This document shows, in pieces, positions 22,846 through 30,780 of a stretch of DNA of 37,309 bases. The stretch covers positions 1 to 37,309 of the IMG/VR virus record IMGVR_UViG_3300030329_002910. One strand, written 5' to 3'. Made by a program: the position numbers and the translations under genes. This DNA is from a virus. The notes under the pieces are model-generated. The model was given only the letters and a program-made list of their open reading frames with translations. It was not told the origin of the DNA and ran no database searches. Within the stretch, counting starts at the first letter, position 1, and each line of letters starts with the position of its first letter.

Positions 22846-22929
22846 TTAAATTGTTAATAATACTAGGCAAGCCATTATCCCTATAAAATATAGCGTTGCT
22901 TTTAATTCTTCTTTTTGCTCTTTATTCAT
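22846..22929 (-). CDS. 27-aa membrane peptide
   Basis: The frame is 'MNKEQKEELKATLYFIGIMA...' with a charged N-terminus and one hydrophobic helix at 12-27. AGGAGATCT lies about 11 bases before the ATG. Its length makes it tentative, but the location between two regular genes and the ribosome site support it. Confidence 0.35.
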   Translation of the reverse strand: MNKEQKEELKATLYFIGIMACLVLLTI

Positions 22930-22943
22930 TTTTTATAGATCTC

Positions 22944-23084
22944 CTATTTATAGTCTTTATAATATTTTTTAAACTTTTTTTTGCATTCTTTTAAACTATA
23001 ATTAAAATATATTTGTTTTATAAATTGATTTTCTTTTATATCTGATATAGTAATAGATCCATTTATATTTTTAGTTATTGTCAT
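22944..23084 (-). CDS. 46-aa basic hypothetical protein
   Basis: The frame starts 'MTITKNINGSITISDIKENQ' and continues to 'FNYSLKECKKKFKKYYKDYK'. A beta-strand start followed by an 'F.I.q.Yf.Ysl.ec...F' helix is a pattern I associate with small unknown proteins of AT-rich phages. TAGGAGATTAAG precedes the ATG. It ends 14 bases before the next gene. Confidence 0.5.
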   Translation of the reverse strand: MTITKNINGSITISDIKENQFIKQIYFNYSLKECKKKFKKYYKDYK

Positions 23085-23097
23085 TTTTCTTAATCTC

Positions 23098-23310
23098 CTA
23101 TTTATTTAATTGGTTTATTGTTTCTGTTAGTCCTAATGTTTTAATTTCATTACAAACCAATACTTTTCCGTCATAATCTAAGTAATTAACTATTAGGTTT
23201 TTATATGCTGTTTTATTCTCTAGAGCATATATGTAATGGTTGAGGCACATCTCTCTATAATTAATTTCATTTAATCTTATTATTTCTGTATTTAATGTAG
23301 GTTTTTTCAT
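23098..23310 (-). CDS. 70-aa hypothetical protein
   Basis: The frame starts 'MKKPTLNTEIIRLNEINYRE' and ends 'TINQLNK'. TAGGAGATTAAAAATG forms the start. The middle is helical with Cys and aromatic residues. Its last residues ('QLNK') equal those of the upstream neighbour, and the shared DNA there includes the next gene's ribosome site. The function is unknown. Confidence 0.55.
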   Translation of the reverse strand: MKKPTLNTEIIRLNEINYREMCLNHYIYALENKTAYKNLIVNYLDYDGKVLVCNEIKTLGLTETINQLNK

Positions 23311-23320
23311 TTTTAATCTC

Positions 23321-23674
23321 CTATTTATTTAATTGGTTTGTTATTTCTTTTAAATTAAAATTCTCATCATAAAATTCTGAATGATAATCTCCAGAATTAG
23401 TTAAAACGTCTTCCAGTTCCGATATCCAAAAGACTTTAGATTTATCACAGCTTGCATCAAATCTGTAAATGTGTATTGCATCTGTATATAATTGCGAGAT
23501 ATGGTTTTCCATCTCATTACTAAGGGAGTCCCATATATAGTAATCTTTAGCCGAGCTTAATTTTATTCCTAGTGGCTTAATTATAGAGTTAAAAGTCCTT
23601 AAAGACTTAATTTCTGTTTCTTCTAAAATATTTTTTATATCTCTATATTTTCTTATGTTCGTGTATTTATTCAT
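23321..23674 (-). CDS. 117-aa hypothetical protein
   Basis: The frame starts 'MNKYTNIRKYRDIKNILEET' with AAAAGGAGATTT upstream. It is an alpha/beta protein with 'LSNEMENHISQLYTDAIHIYRFDASCDKSKVFWISELEDVL' in its second half, ending 'ITNQLNK'. It is the first gene of the AT-rich leftward block, about 75 bases from a promoter-like sequence. No family was recognised. Confidence 0.55.
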   Translation of the reverse strand: MNKYTNIRKYRDIKNILEETEIKSLRTFNSIIKPLGIKLSSAKDYYIWDSLSNEMENHISQLYTDAIHIYRFDASCDKSKVFWISELEDVLTNSGDYHSEFYDENFNLKEITNQLNK

Positions 23675-23746
23675 TTTTAAATCTCCTTTTTAATTTTTCC
23701 CTTTAATTTGGGCGTTCCTTAAATCTAATTCTTTTTTAACCCCTAA

Positions 23747-23773
23747 ACAATACTTTTTTTTCATATATGTCAA
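23747..23773 (-). promoter_or_regulatory. possible leftward promoter of the AT-rich block
   Basis: On the minus strand a perfect TTGACA (23768-23773) is followed 15 bases later by TATTGT (23747-23752). The spacer is short for sigma-70, so the call is weak. It is about 75 bases before the gene starting at 23674. Confidence 0.3.
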
Positions 23774-23919
23774 TAAAAGACAAAAAATACCTAATTAAGC
23801 AAAAAAATAGGCTAGGACGGTTAAAATTAGCTTTTTTTTCTCTTCGTGAAAATGCGATTACGGACACATCTCAACTTTTTAATGCTATGTATCGAGTGCC
23901 TAAAAAGAGTGCGAAATAA
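23767..23919 (+). CDS. 50-aa basic hypothetical protein
   Basis: The frame starts 'MSIKDKKYLIKQKNRLGRLK' and ends 'NAMYRVPKKSAK'. It has reasonable amino-acid makeup and is directly followed by two hairpins and a T run that look like a rightward terminator. No clear ribosome site precedes the ATG. The opposing promoter-like sequence overlaps its start, so the gene is tentative. Confidence 0.4.
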   Translation: MSIKDKKYLIKQKNRLGRLKLAFFSLRENAITDTSQLFNAMYRVPKKSAK

Positions 23920-23930
23920 GGCAAATATGA

Positions 23931-23959
23931 GCCTTTTTGACAAAGTCAAGGGTTTTTTT
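23931..23959 (+). terminator. rightward intrinsic terminator
   Basis: TTGAC (23937-23941) pairs with GTCAA (23945-23949) over a three-base loop, and seven Ts follow at 23953-23959. A second stem just upstream pairs AAGGC (23918-23922) with GCCTT (23931-23935). Together they end the short gene at 23767-23919. Confidence 0.5.
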
Positions 23960-24288
23960 AATTAAATTGCCAGCCGAATCTTATTTACTTATATACTATA
24001 ACACTATAACAAAACACCAGTAAACAGAATTACTAAAAGTATACAATAATTTAAAATCTATTGATAATGCGTTTATCTCCCTCTCTTATTATACATATTA
24101 ACTACCAAAATACACGTTTTAAGGCTATATTATATATAAATAGGGGTAAGGCAAGGATGTTCTATTTTTGCACCCCCTAGAGCGTATGGCGTAAATGCGT
24201 CCCTTCTAGCTCCTATGACACAAAAAATCTAAATAGGAAGTACAGAAAAAAATTTGGAAAGAAGTCCAAGCTTTCATATATTACGCTT
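23960..24288. other. intergenic control region before the small terminase gene
   Basis: No convincing start codon is seen in 329 bases. It is very AT-rich up to about 24150 (TATA-type stretches such as TATATTATATATAAAT near 24127, which could hold a promoter), then rises in GC at 24170-24220. In many phages the packaging start (cos or pac) lies near the small terminase gene; none can be identified here by eye. The frame of the next gene is open back to a TAG at 24178-24180. Confidence 0.5.
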
Positions 24289-24450
24289 ATGGAAGAAACC
24301 TTAGTCACTAAAAGGGAGGGGGCTAAAGGTAGAAACAGAAGCCGATCTTATCGCAGATATAAGAAAGCGGAAGAAGCTATCAATAAAGCGACCAATAATG
24401 GCAAGTGTTGGTGGTTGGCTAAGTATTTAAAACACACGATAAAGTATTAA
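24289..24450 (+). CDS. 53-aa basic protein upstream of terminase
   Basis: The frame starts 'MEETLVTKREGAKGRNRSRS' and contains 'YRRYKKAEEAINKATNNGKCWWLAKYLKHTIKY'. The stop directly abuts the ATG of the small terminase gene. The basic helical composition suits DNA binding at the packaging site. The frame continues open for 36 codons upstream without a standard start, so the true N-terminus is uncertain. Confidence 0.5.
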   Translation: MEETLVTKREGAKGRNRSRSYRRYKKAEEAINKATNNGKCWWLAKYLKHTIKY

Positions 24451-25116
24451 ATGAGTAATCTATTAAAAAGACCAGACGTAAAGCAAGCGATTGAGATGTA
24501 TGCTTTACAACCAAGTATTACAGCGACTGAAGTTGCTAATACGATTGGTGTATCTAAAGAGTTAGTTTATATTTGGAGGAAAAATCCAAACTTTGTCGAT
24601 GCTATATATGAACGATATATGGTAGAGTTTGGTTCAGAACTGCCTGCGGTTTTACAAGCAATGATACGAGAAGCTAAAGCTGGCAATGTGCAGGCAGGAA
24701 GACTTATATTAGAGCATAGTGGTAAGTTAGTGAAGAATGTTAATGTGACGATTGATAGTCCTTTTGAGAAGTTCTTAAAGGCTGAGAAGACGGAAATTGA
24801 GTATGAAGATGCTGAAATAGAAGAAATAGTTGATTCTGTTTCTGATATAGAGACTGAATTGCCTAAACGTAATACTGAGAGTCAAAAAGAACGAGTAGAA
24901 AAAGAGAAAAAGCAATTAAAGAAGAGAATACTAACTGAAACCCAGAAAAAGAAACGTAATGCAAAGAGGAAAGAATGGAATGCTTGGATTGCACGAGCTA
25001 AAGCGGTTGGAATGGAAGCATTACCAGCTCGAAGACCTACCCCTGCACAAAAACAGGAATGGAGAGAGGAAATAATACGGAGAGAAAATGAAAAGCAAGA
25101 AAAAGAAGACGAATAA
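24451..25116 (+). CDS. terminase small subunit
   Basis: A 221-aa protein with an N-terminal DNA-binding HTH ('ALQPSITATEVANTIGVSKELVYIWRKNPNFVDAIYERY', about 17-55), a middle oligomerisation-like helical region ('VLQAMIREAKAGNVQAGRLILEHSGKLVKN') and a long charged coiled C-terminus. This is the layout of phage small terminase subunits that recognise the packaging site and feed DNA to the motor. It is on the opposite strand to the large subunit and portal, which is unusual. The ATG follows the preceding stop directly, suggesting coupling. Confidence 0.7.
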   Translation: MSNLLKRPDVKQAIEMYALQPSITATEVANTIGVSKELVYIWRKNPNFVDAIYERYMVEFGSELPAVLQAMIREAKAGNVQAGRLILEHSGKLVKNVNVTIDSPFEKFLKAEKTEIEYEDAEIEEIVDSVSDIETELPKRNTESQKERVEKEKKQLKKRILTETQKKKRNAKRKEWNAWIARAKAVGMEALPARRPTPAQKQEWREEIIRRENEKQEKEDE

Positions 25117-25231
25117 AGACCGTGATAGTGGTATTGTTTGGTGTATGGCTGAGATATATGCTATGAAATTAGCAATTAAGGCTTTACAAGGACAAATAAA
25201 CGATCTATCAAGCAATTCCCATAAAGATTAA
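25088..25231 (+). CDS. 47-aa hypothetical protein overlapping small terminase
   Basis: The frame starts 'MKSKKKKTNKDRDSGIVWCM' and ends in a helix ('AIKALQGQINDLSSNSHKD'). GGAGAG lies six bases before the ATG, within the terminase gene, which it overlaps by 29 bases. Its end overlaps the opposing gene at 25208-25414 by 24 bases. It is basic at the N-terminus; the function is unknown. Confidence 0.5.
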   Translation: MKSKKKKTNKDRDSGIVWCMAEIYAMKLAIKALQGQINDLSSNSHKD

Positions 25232-25414
25232 TCTACTTCCAGTAGCCTTTACAATCGCATCAAATACTTCTTCGGTAATAGGAGTTACTAATTCATCTAC
25301 ATTGTCTAAAGTAGGCTCGTGATAGAACTGAGCCTCTAATTCCCTTAATCTATTGTCGCAGCTTTGTAAGGTTTTTAAAATGCGGATAAGCATATCTTTT
25401 TCGTTATTTTTCAT
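25208..25414 (-). CDS. 68-aa hypothetical protein
   Basis: The frame starts 'MKNNEKDMLIRILKTLQSCD' with AGGAG seven bases before the ATG. It has a helical N-terminus, then an acidic stretch ('NVDELVTPITEEVFDAIVKATG'). It lies downstream of the Gp10-like gene in the packaging operon and is probably a head-neck accessory by position only. Confidence 0.55.
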   Translation of the reverse strand: MKNNEKDMLIRILKTLQSCDNRLRELEAQFYHEPTLDNVDELVTPITEEVFDAIVKATGSRLIFMGIA

Positions 25415-25473
25415 AAGAACTCCTGTGTCAAATATAAGTGAGAATATACTCTTAAATATAATTCAAAATGCAG

Positions 25474-26034
25474 TTATTTAGCAAGTCTTCTGCTAAACTT
25501 TCTTTTAAATTCTAGCAGTATAGGCTTAATAATTTTAGGAGTAAAATACGCATCTGCAAGACTACCTACTTTTTTCCATTTTTTAAAAGCTTGCTCTACA
25601 GGATTTCTTCGAGCTGTCTCTCTTCCCTTCCAATCTACATTAACTCCTTTAAAATGCCCAAATGCATACCAAACGCCATAAATCGCAGACTCGCTTTTAT
25701 CGAATCTTAAGCTATTATGAAGCTCTCCAGTATCGTAAAGAGGTTTAATCCCCCCTATCGAGGGTGGATAGGGTCTTCTTTTTCTTTCTTTAATAGTTTC
25801 TTTTTCTAATTCTGGCTCAACGTGTCCTCCCTTAATAAGAGCTTTACTCATTGAAACAACTTGTTCGCCAACTCCACTTGCTTTTGTTTTACGATAATCT
25901 TCTGATTCTAGCCATTTAGCTGCTTTTAAAGCATCAAAAGAAATGCTTGTCTTCATTGGTTTTATCGATAAAGAACCTAGTCCTGCCGATAGTTTAGAGC
26001 TTGCATATTTATTCCATCTACTACTCAACGCCAT
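25474..26034 (-). CDS. head-tail completion protein, HK97 Gp10 / Mu gpG-like
   Basis: A 186-aa basic protein with 'PLYDTGELHNSLRFD' at about 98-112, the 'L.dTGrL..S' signature of Gp10/gpG-type tail-completion proteins, and a C-terminal helical basic segment ('ILLEFKRKFSRRLAK'). Such proteins join finished heads to tails. It overlaps the portal gene's 3' end by 14 bases, consistent with a head-assembly operon. Confidence 0.65.
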   Translation of the reverse strand: MALSSRWNKYASSKLSAGLGSLSIKPMKTSISFDALKAAKWLESEDYRKTKASGVGEQVVSMSKALIKGGHVEPELEKETIKERKRRPYPPSIGGIKPLYDTGELHNSLRFDKSESAIYGVWYAFGHFKGVNVDWKGRETARRNPVEQAFKKWKKVGSLADAYFTPKIIKPILLEFKRKFSRRLAK

Positions 26035-27295
26035 CTTGTATTACCTCATTAGATTTTTTATTATCAGCTACCAATTTCTCTGCTTCTTTTAATGATAAGT
26101 CATCATTATACTCTACCATAAGTTTCGGCTGCGTAATTAGGTTGTTTTGAAGTCTATGATTATCCCATAAGATTTGGTCTTGCATTGTTTTAGGATATTC
26201 AGGCTCATTAAAGTCTATCTTTAACGCTTCTGGAAGTTTAATGTTATTATAAGCAGCTATTTCTCTCTCTACTTGGTATAATTCGTGTTCATACATCTTC
26301 CAAAGCTCTAAATCGTCTTGATAGTCTTCAAATCTCTCTAAATCCTTAATTTTTAAGGCGATCCCACTAGGAACCTCACCACCATCTTGAGCAAATTGAA
26401 CATATAAGTGGTTATTTTGAGCAACTAAGTCAACTTGGAACTTAACAGTCTCTATTACTGAGTTTAAATCAGCTTCAGGAGCTACTATATCAAACACAGA
26501 GCCTTCTGGAAGGTCAAGTATCGTATCTGAGCCTGCTCTTTCTAATCTTTTATCGGCTTGAAGCCCTGTAACGTAAGGCTGACCAAACATCTGAAATCTT
26601 AAACCTAACTGAAGCTCAGTCATAGTGATATTAACGTGTTCATTGCAAGAAACTATATCATCAGCCCCGTCTACAAAGAAAGAATCTAATTGATTCTCCC
26701 TATGAGTGAATACAAATGGAAGAACTCCATACCCGTGTTCGTATTCTTCTAGTATATTGCCATCTTCGTCATATAAGGCATACATACCTTTATCCCAATA
26801 AGCATACTTTAATTTATCTGTATAATTAACATCATCAGAGTTCATTAGTATAGGATAAGTAATAGCTTCAGGCTTAAAAGGATTGTCGCCAAGATGTACA
26901 TCGAAGTAATAAATAGGTCTATAGTCAAAGTGAGGCATATCATCATCAATAAATACAACTTGCGTTGCTACGCTTCCAATTAAGCGAGTCATTCTTTCTA
27001 TATGCTTCATTCTCGCATCTTTCATAACAGTCAGGTTGCTATAAGCGTTTCCAACATTTCTCGCTGCTCCTACTGTATATATTCGGCTCATCTTATTGAT
27101 AAATCGTTTTGTAAAATTAGCCTCATAACAAGGTATTTCTCTAAACGCATCTGCATCAAAGTATTGAGATATATAGTTAGCGGTATTTGAGCCGCAATAG
27201 TAATCTATTAACTTTCGTATATGATTACGCCTAGCTTGTGCTTGGTTTTTCTTAAATTCTTTAACTGATTCTTGTATTATTTGTTCGACTGTCAT
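26021..27295 (-). CDS. portal protein
   Basis: A 424-aa protein directly after the large terminase gene (four-base overlap), the usual portal position and a usual length. N-terminal helices contain 'RKLIDYYCGSNTANYISQYF' and 'EANFTKRFINKMSRIYTV'; the middle is beta-rich, and a long stem helix runs from about 300 to 370 ('LKIKDLERFEDYQDDLELWKMYEHELYQVEREIAAYNNI'), as in known portals. The dodecameric ring is the DNA gate and motor dock. The fold is inferred from context and helix pattern. Confidence 0.78.
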   Translation of the reverse strand: MTVEQIIQESVKEFKKNQAQARRNHIRKLIDYYCGSNTANYISQYFDADAFREIPCYEANFTKRFINKMSRIYTVGAARNVGNAYSNLTVMKDARMKHIERMTRLIGSVATQVVFIDDDMPHFDYRPIYYFDVHLGDNPFKPEAITYPILMNSDDVNYTDKLKYAYWDKGMYALYDEDGNILEEYEHGYGVLPFVFTHRENQLDSFFVDGADDIVSCNEHVNITMTELQLGLRFQMFGQPYVTGLQADKRLERAGSDTILDLPEGSVFDIVAPEADLNSVIETVKFQVDLVAQNNHLYVQFAQDGGEVPSGIALKIKDLERFEDYQDDLELWKMYEHELYQVEREIAAYNNIKLPEALKIDFNEPEYPKTMQDQILWDNHRLQNNLITQPKLMVEYNDDLSLKEAEKLVADNKKSNEVIQDGVE

Positions 27296-28614
27296 CTTTT
27301 CCTCACTATTAATTCTTGTTGTTTAATTGGAAACCTATTTATAAAAAAATATCTTAACATATCGCATCCGTGATCGTGAAATCCATCTTTTAATGGGTCA
27401 GGCTTTAAATCTTTGCCTTCTTGATGTTCTGGGTAACGATAATTCTCTAAATCTTCAGCTATGCCTTGACACTTGTTATCTATATGTAAATAACGCTTGC
27501 CCATAGCACTCTCTATAAAACCTCTAACGTGCGAAACCCCTGATGATATATTTCGAGATACTTTATCTCTTATAGTCTGGATATGGATACCATTCTGCCT
27601 AAAAATCTCTATATCCCCCATACCCGATTGACCTTGAGCTTGTTTTCCAGCAGGGTCTCCATAATATGCCCTAACATAGTAAGGCTTTGATTTAATACGC
27701 TGTATAAGCTCATCTGTTTTAATGTTTGTTTCGTGTATAATCTCATCAATTATATTTATGTGCCATTCTCCGTTAATCATTTGTGTTTGAAACCAGCCTA
27801 CCGCTGGCATTCTATAACCAAAATCTATACTGCAAAATGTTGGAAAGTTTGGATTGTAAGGAAAATATCCAACATCTAAATTACGGTCAAAAGGATAAAC
27901 TTGCCCAGCAAAAGTTGTAAATTTCGCACCATACTCTTGGTCATACGATTCTTTTGCCATATTTCGTCTACGTTCAACAATAAACGAATCTTTTTCTCCT
28001 TCAGGGAAAGCAAATTGATTATCCCAAGAAGGTGCTTGATGAGATTCCCATAAATCATCTTTCTGCCCAAGTAAGTATAAATCATATACCCAATTAAAGC
28101 CTTCAGGTGTGGTTATAAATATTGCCTTACCTTTTCTGTCTGACAAAGTAGGAGATAAATACATATCCCATATCTTTCTTTTAACTTTGGCAGCCTCATC
28201 AATTATTAGCAAGTCTAGTCCTTCACCTACTAAAGAATCAGGGTTGTCAGCCGACTTTCCTTCTACTACAGTTCCCCACTTAAACTTTATATATCTTTCT
28301 TTCTCAGAGGCACGTTCTATATCATTAGATCTGCCTATAACCATCTTTTTCCAAATTTCTCGGAACATTAAGTCAGCTTTGTCGTAAGATAAACCAACAC
28401 ACCATATTCTTTTATTTGGCTGAGAAGCTAAAAATGTGGCTTCCATAGCAGAACAAGTTGTCTTACCAAACCTTCTTCCACATACCATTACAAAAAACCG
28501 AGCTGTTTCTTTACTTGGATAGTGTAGTTTTTCCTGACCTTTATGAGGCTTGTATCCCATATAGTCAAACCAAGATTTTTTGAACTCTAACTCTTTTTTT
28601 AAATTATTTTTCAT
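27292..28614 (-). CDS. terminase large subunit
   Basis: A 440-aa packaging ATPase-nuclease of normal length. The ATPase has Walker A 'GRRFGKTT' (46-53), Walker B 'LLIIDE' (135-140) and coupling motif 'ITTP' (167-170). The C-terminal RNase-H-like nuclease has D264 ('CSIDFG'), D320 ('YYGDPAG') and D415/D418 ('FHDHGCD'). All key residues are present. It works with the portal, which it overlaps, and with the small subunit coded on the opposite strand at 24451. Confidence 0.93.
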   Translation of the reverse strand: MKNNLKKELEFKKSWFDYMGYKPHKGQEKLHYPSKETARFFVMVCGRRFGKTTCSAMEATFLASQPNKRIWCVGLSYDKADLMFREIWKKMVIGRSNDIERASEKERYIKFKWGTVVEGKSADNPDSLVGEGLDLLIIDEAAKVKRKIWDMYLSPTLSDRKGKAIFITTPEGFNWVYDLYLLGQKDDLWESHQAPSWDNQFAFPEGEKDSFIVERRRNMAKESYDQEYGAKFTTFAGQVYPFDRNLDVGYFPYNPNFPTFCSIDFGYRMPAVGWFQTQMINGEWHINIIDEIIHETNIKTDELIQRIKSKPYYVRAYYGDPAGKQAQGQSGMGDIEIFRQNGIHIQTIRDKVSRNISSGVSHVRGFIESAMGKRYLHIDNKCQGIAEDLENYRYPEHQEGKDLKPDPLKDGFHDHGCDMLRYFFINRFPIKQQELIVRKR

Positions 28615-28715
28615 TATTTGTTGTTTTGAACAACTACCTTAATCTAACTTATGGCGGAGTATAAATACAAGATATTGTATTTTTATTTTCAAATAACACA
28701 AGATAGGAGGGCAGT
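28615..28715. promoter_or_regulatory. divergent promoter region with two palindromes
   Basis: The 101 bases between the leftward packaging operon and the rightward capsid operon hold a near-perfect operator-like palindrome, AAATACAA-GATA-TTGTATTT (28663-28682), and a smaller one, GTTGTT-TTG-AACAAC (28620-28634). Both operons must start here, so a shared regulator could switch both. No strong -35/-10 pair stands out, which would fit activation by a phage regulator. Confidence 0.55.
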
Positions 28716-29237
28716 ATGTCCGAAGAAAATAAAACAGTAGCAAGCGAAACAGTAAGTGAGCAGCCTACCCAAGAAACACAGACAGAATCGACCGATGTCG
28801 GTGCATTAATAGCAGAAAGCAAAAAGTATAGAAAAAGGTCGCAGGATGCAGAAGCTCGTATAGCGGAACTTGAAAAGTCTATGGCTAAAGCAGAAGAAGC
28901 AAAGTTGAAAGAGAAAGAAGATTTTAAAACGCTTTATGAAAAAGTGTCTTCTGAAAATGAAAGCTTATCATCTACTGCGGAAAAATGGACTAAATACGAA
29001 GAAACAAGACGTGCTTCTTTATTAGAAAAACATCCTGAAGAAGATAGAGAGTCTTTAAAAGATTTACCTTTAGACACTCTTGAATTTGTTACTAATAAAA
29101 TTAACGGTGCTAAACCTAATGCTCCAGAAGTTGCTGGAAGGACTAAAAAAGTAGTTTCTAATAAACCTTATTCAGAAATGACTGACGCAGAAAAAAGAGA
29201 GTGGCATAACAATGCAATCTCTGGTATTAGCTCATAA
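28716..29237 (+). CDS. capsid scaffold-like protein
   Basis: A 173-aa, highly charged, coiled-coil protein just before the major capsid gene. It has an acidic N-terminus with many Glu/Thr, a heptad region at 35-95 ('RIAELEKSMAKAEEAKLKEKEDF...') and a C-terminal helix, with no aromatic core. This is typical of phage scaffolding proteins, which shape the procapsid and then leave. AGGAGGG precedes the ATG. No protease gene was found, so exit without cleavage is possible. Confidence 0.72.
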   Translation: MSEENKTVASETVSEQPTQETQTESTDVGALIAESKKYRKRSQDAEARIAELEKSMAKAEEAKLKEKEDFKTLYEKVSSENESLSSTAEKWTKYEETRRASLLEKHPEEDRESLKDLPLDTLEFVTNKINGAKPNAPEVAGRTKKVVSNKPYSEMTDAEKREWHNNAISGISS

Positions 29238-29254
29238 ATCTTTTAGGAGAAAAA

Positions 29255-30379
29255 ATGTTCAATAATAAAAACGGAGAAGGAGTATTTAATTCATACCTTC
29301 CTTTTCACATAACAAGTGAAGTGCAATTTGCACTTACAGACCCATTAGGGTCAAACATATTAATTGGTGGTGTTGGCGGAAGCTCTACTTTAGGAGCTAA
29401 TGTAGATACTATCGGTGACCAATTTGTTCCAGAGGTTTGGGGTCAAGCTGTTTTAGATTCGTTTAATAAAAATACAGTTATGTCTAAACTTGGCACAGAT
29501 TTGTCTGCATTGGCAGCAGGTGGTGGTGATAAAATTAATTTACCACACGTTGGTACTCCAATCGTTAAACCTGTTACTCAAAATGCAGAAGTTTTAACTC
29601 TTGACGTTTCAGGCAGTGATACTGCAACTTCTACAACTTTAACTATCGATCAGCATCACGCTGCTCCAATCTGGATTCCAGATGCAGTTAAAGCACAGGC
29701 TTCTTATGACTTATTTAGCCTATATGCAAGCCAAATGGGGTATGCTGTAGCGAGAGCAGTTGACAACTATATTGCATACTCTATAGTATCTAATCTTGAA
29801 ACAGCTTTAGGTTCTGGGGATGGAATATCAAGCACAACAGCAGCAGTTGAAGTTGGAACTAGCTTTACAGAAGCTAACCTTGCATCTTTAATGGGTCTTA
29901 TTATCGGAGAAACTGGTGATACCAACGATTGGACTTTAGTTCTTTCGCCTGTAACTTACGGTGCTTTGGCTAATGTAGGAAGTGCTTTTGATCAAGGTAC
30001 AAATGCTCCTTTAGGTGCAAACTTTGCTAGCACAGGTGTAGTTGGAAAACTTCTAGGTATGCCTGTAGTAATGTCTAATAATGCTTATATGGATGTTGCT
30101 TCGGTTTCAGCAGATGCCGAAAAAGGATTAACAGCTTGGACTGGATTCGATACTGGAAGTAGTGGTGCAGATACAGCAGATGATGACCATTTAATGGGAT
30201 TTGCTATACATAAATCAGCACTTTATACTGCAATTCAATCACAAGGTGTTAAGCGTTCTTACCAGCACACATATATGCAAGACTTAGTGTCTTACGATGC
30301 TTTATATGGTTGTGTTGTAAGAAATGCAGATTCGGCTGGCGACAGAAGAATTATTGCATTATACGATAGCTTGGACTAA
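29255..30379 (+). CDS. major capsid protein, HK97 fold
   Basis: A 374-aa protein 17 bases after the scaffold gene, with AGGAG before the ATG. The N-arm leads to 'DQFVPEVWGQAVLDSFNKNTVMSKLG', then 'TTLTIDQHHAAPIWIPDAVKAQASYDLFSLYASQMGYAVARAVDNYI', matching the spine-helix region of P22-like and HK97-like coats. Later come 'NDWTLVLSPVTYGAL', 'GMPVVMSNN' and a C-terminal 'KSALYTAIQSQGVKRSYQHTYMQDLVSYDALYGCVV', the typical final A-domain strand set. It should build the icosahedral shell. A stable hairpin follows the gene. Confidence 0.85.
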   Translation: MFNNKNGEGVFNSYLPFHITSEVQFALTDPLGSNILIGGVGGSSTLGANVDTIGDQFVPEVWGQAVLDSFNKNTVMSKLGTDLSALAAGGGDKINLPHVGTPIVKPVTQNAEVLTLDVSGSDTATSTTLTIDQHHAAPIWIPDAVKAQASYDLFSLYASQMGYAVARAVDNYIAYSIVSNLETALGSGDGISSTTAAVEVGTSFTEANLASLMGLIIGETGDTNDWTLVLSPVTYGALANVGSAFDQGTNAPLGANFASTGVVGKLLGMPVVMSNNAYMDVASVSADAEKGLTAWTGFDTGSSGADTADDDHLMGFAIHKSALYTAIQSQGVKRSYQHTYMQDLVSYDALYGCVVRNADSAGDRRIIALYDSLD

Positions 30380-30399
30380 TAATCTAAGTTAGCTAATCT

Positions 30400-30425
30400 A
30401 AAGGGGGTGGGAAACTGCCCCCTTT
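30400..30425 (+). terminator. strong hairpin after the capsid gene
   Basis: AAAGGGGG (30400-30407) and CCCCCTTT (30418-30425) pair perfectly over a 10-base loop. Only three Ts end the stem, followed by AAAA, so it may be a partial terminator or a stabiliser of the abundant capsid mRNA. Confidence 0.6.
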
Positions 30426-30441
30426 AAAACAAAAGGAAATT

Positions 30442-30621
30442 ATGGCTAAAAAAGTTTATAAATATATGGGTAAAAGAAGAGGAATGAATGGAATTGAAAA
30501 AAGCTTTGACTCTTCTTCTTTAAATGATTTAAAAATTAAAAAATTAGAAGAAAAAGGCTGGGTAGAGGTTAAAGCAAAGCCTAAAGCAAAGCCTAAAGCA
30601 AAACCTAAAAAAGAGGTTTAG
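30442..30621 (+). CDS. 59-aa basic protein with KPKA repeats
   Basis: AAAGGAAATT precedes the ATG. The frame starts 'MAKKVYKYMGKRRGMNGIEK' and ends with three 'KAKP' units encoded by a near-perfect 12-base repeat (30571-30606). The body looks like a small folded unit and the tail is a disordered polycation. It follows the capsid gene, so it may be a minor head protein that contacts DNA. No family was recognised. Confidence 0.55.
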   Translation: MAKKVYKYMGKRRGMNGIEKSFDSSSLNDLKIKKLEEKGWVEVKAKPKAKPKAKPKKEV

Positions 30622-30626
30622 AGATA

Positions 30627-30749
30627 ATGAATGAAGTTAAAGCATTAAATAATCTTTTAGAAATAATTTGGGGAAGCGAGACAAAACCTAAAGCAAAGCC
30701 TAAAAATAAATCCAAAGTTAAAAAGAAATCTAAAAAGAGTGGCAAATAA
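30627..30749 (+). CDS. 40-aa basic protein with KPKA tail
   Basis: The frame starts 'MNEVKALNNLLEIIWGSETK' and ends in a lysine-rich tail with 'KPKAKPKNKSKVKKKSKKS'. The same 12-base unit as in the neighbour occurs once here (near 30687), so the two tails probably share origin. It may overlap the start of the lysozyme frame. The function is unknown. Confidence 0.5.
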   Translation: MNEVKALNNLLEIIWGSETKPKAKPKNKSKVKKKSKKSGK

Positions 30750-30780
30750 ATACCAATACTGGACAGAGCAGATTAACATT

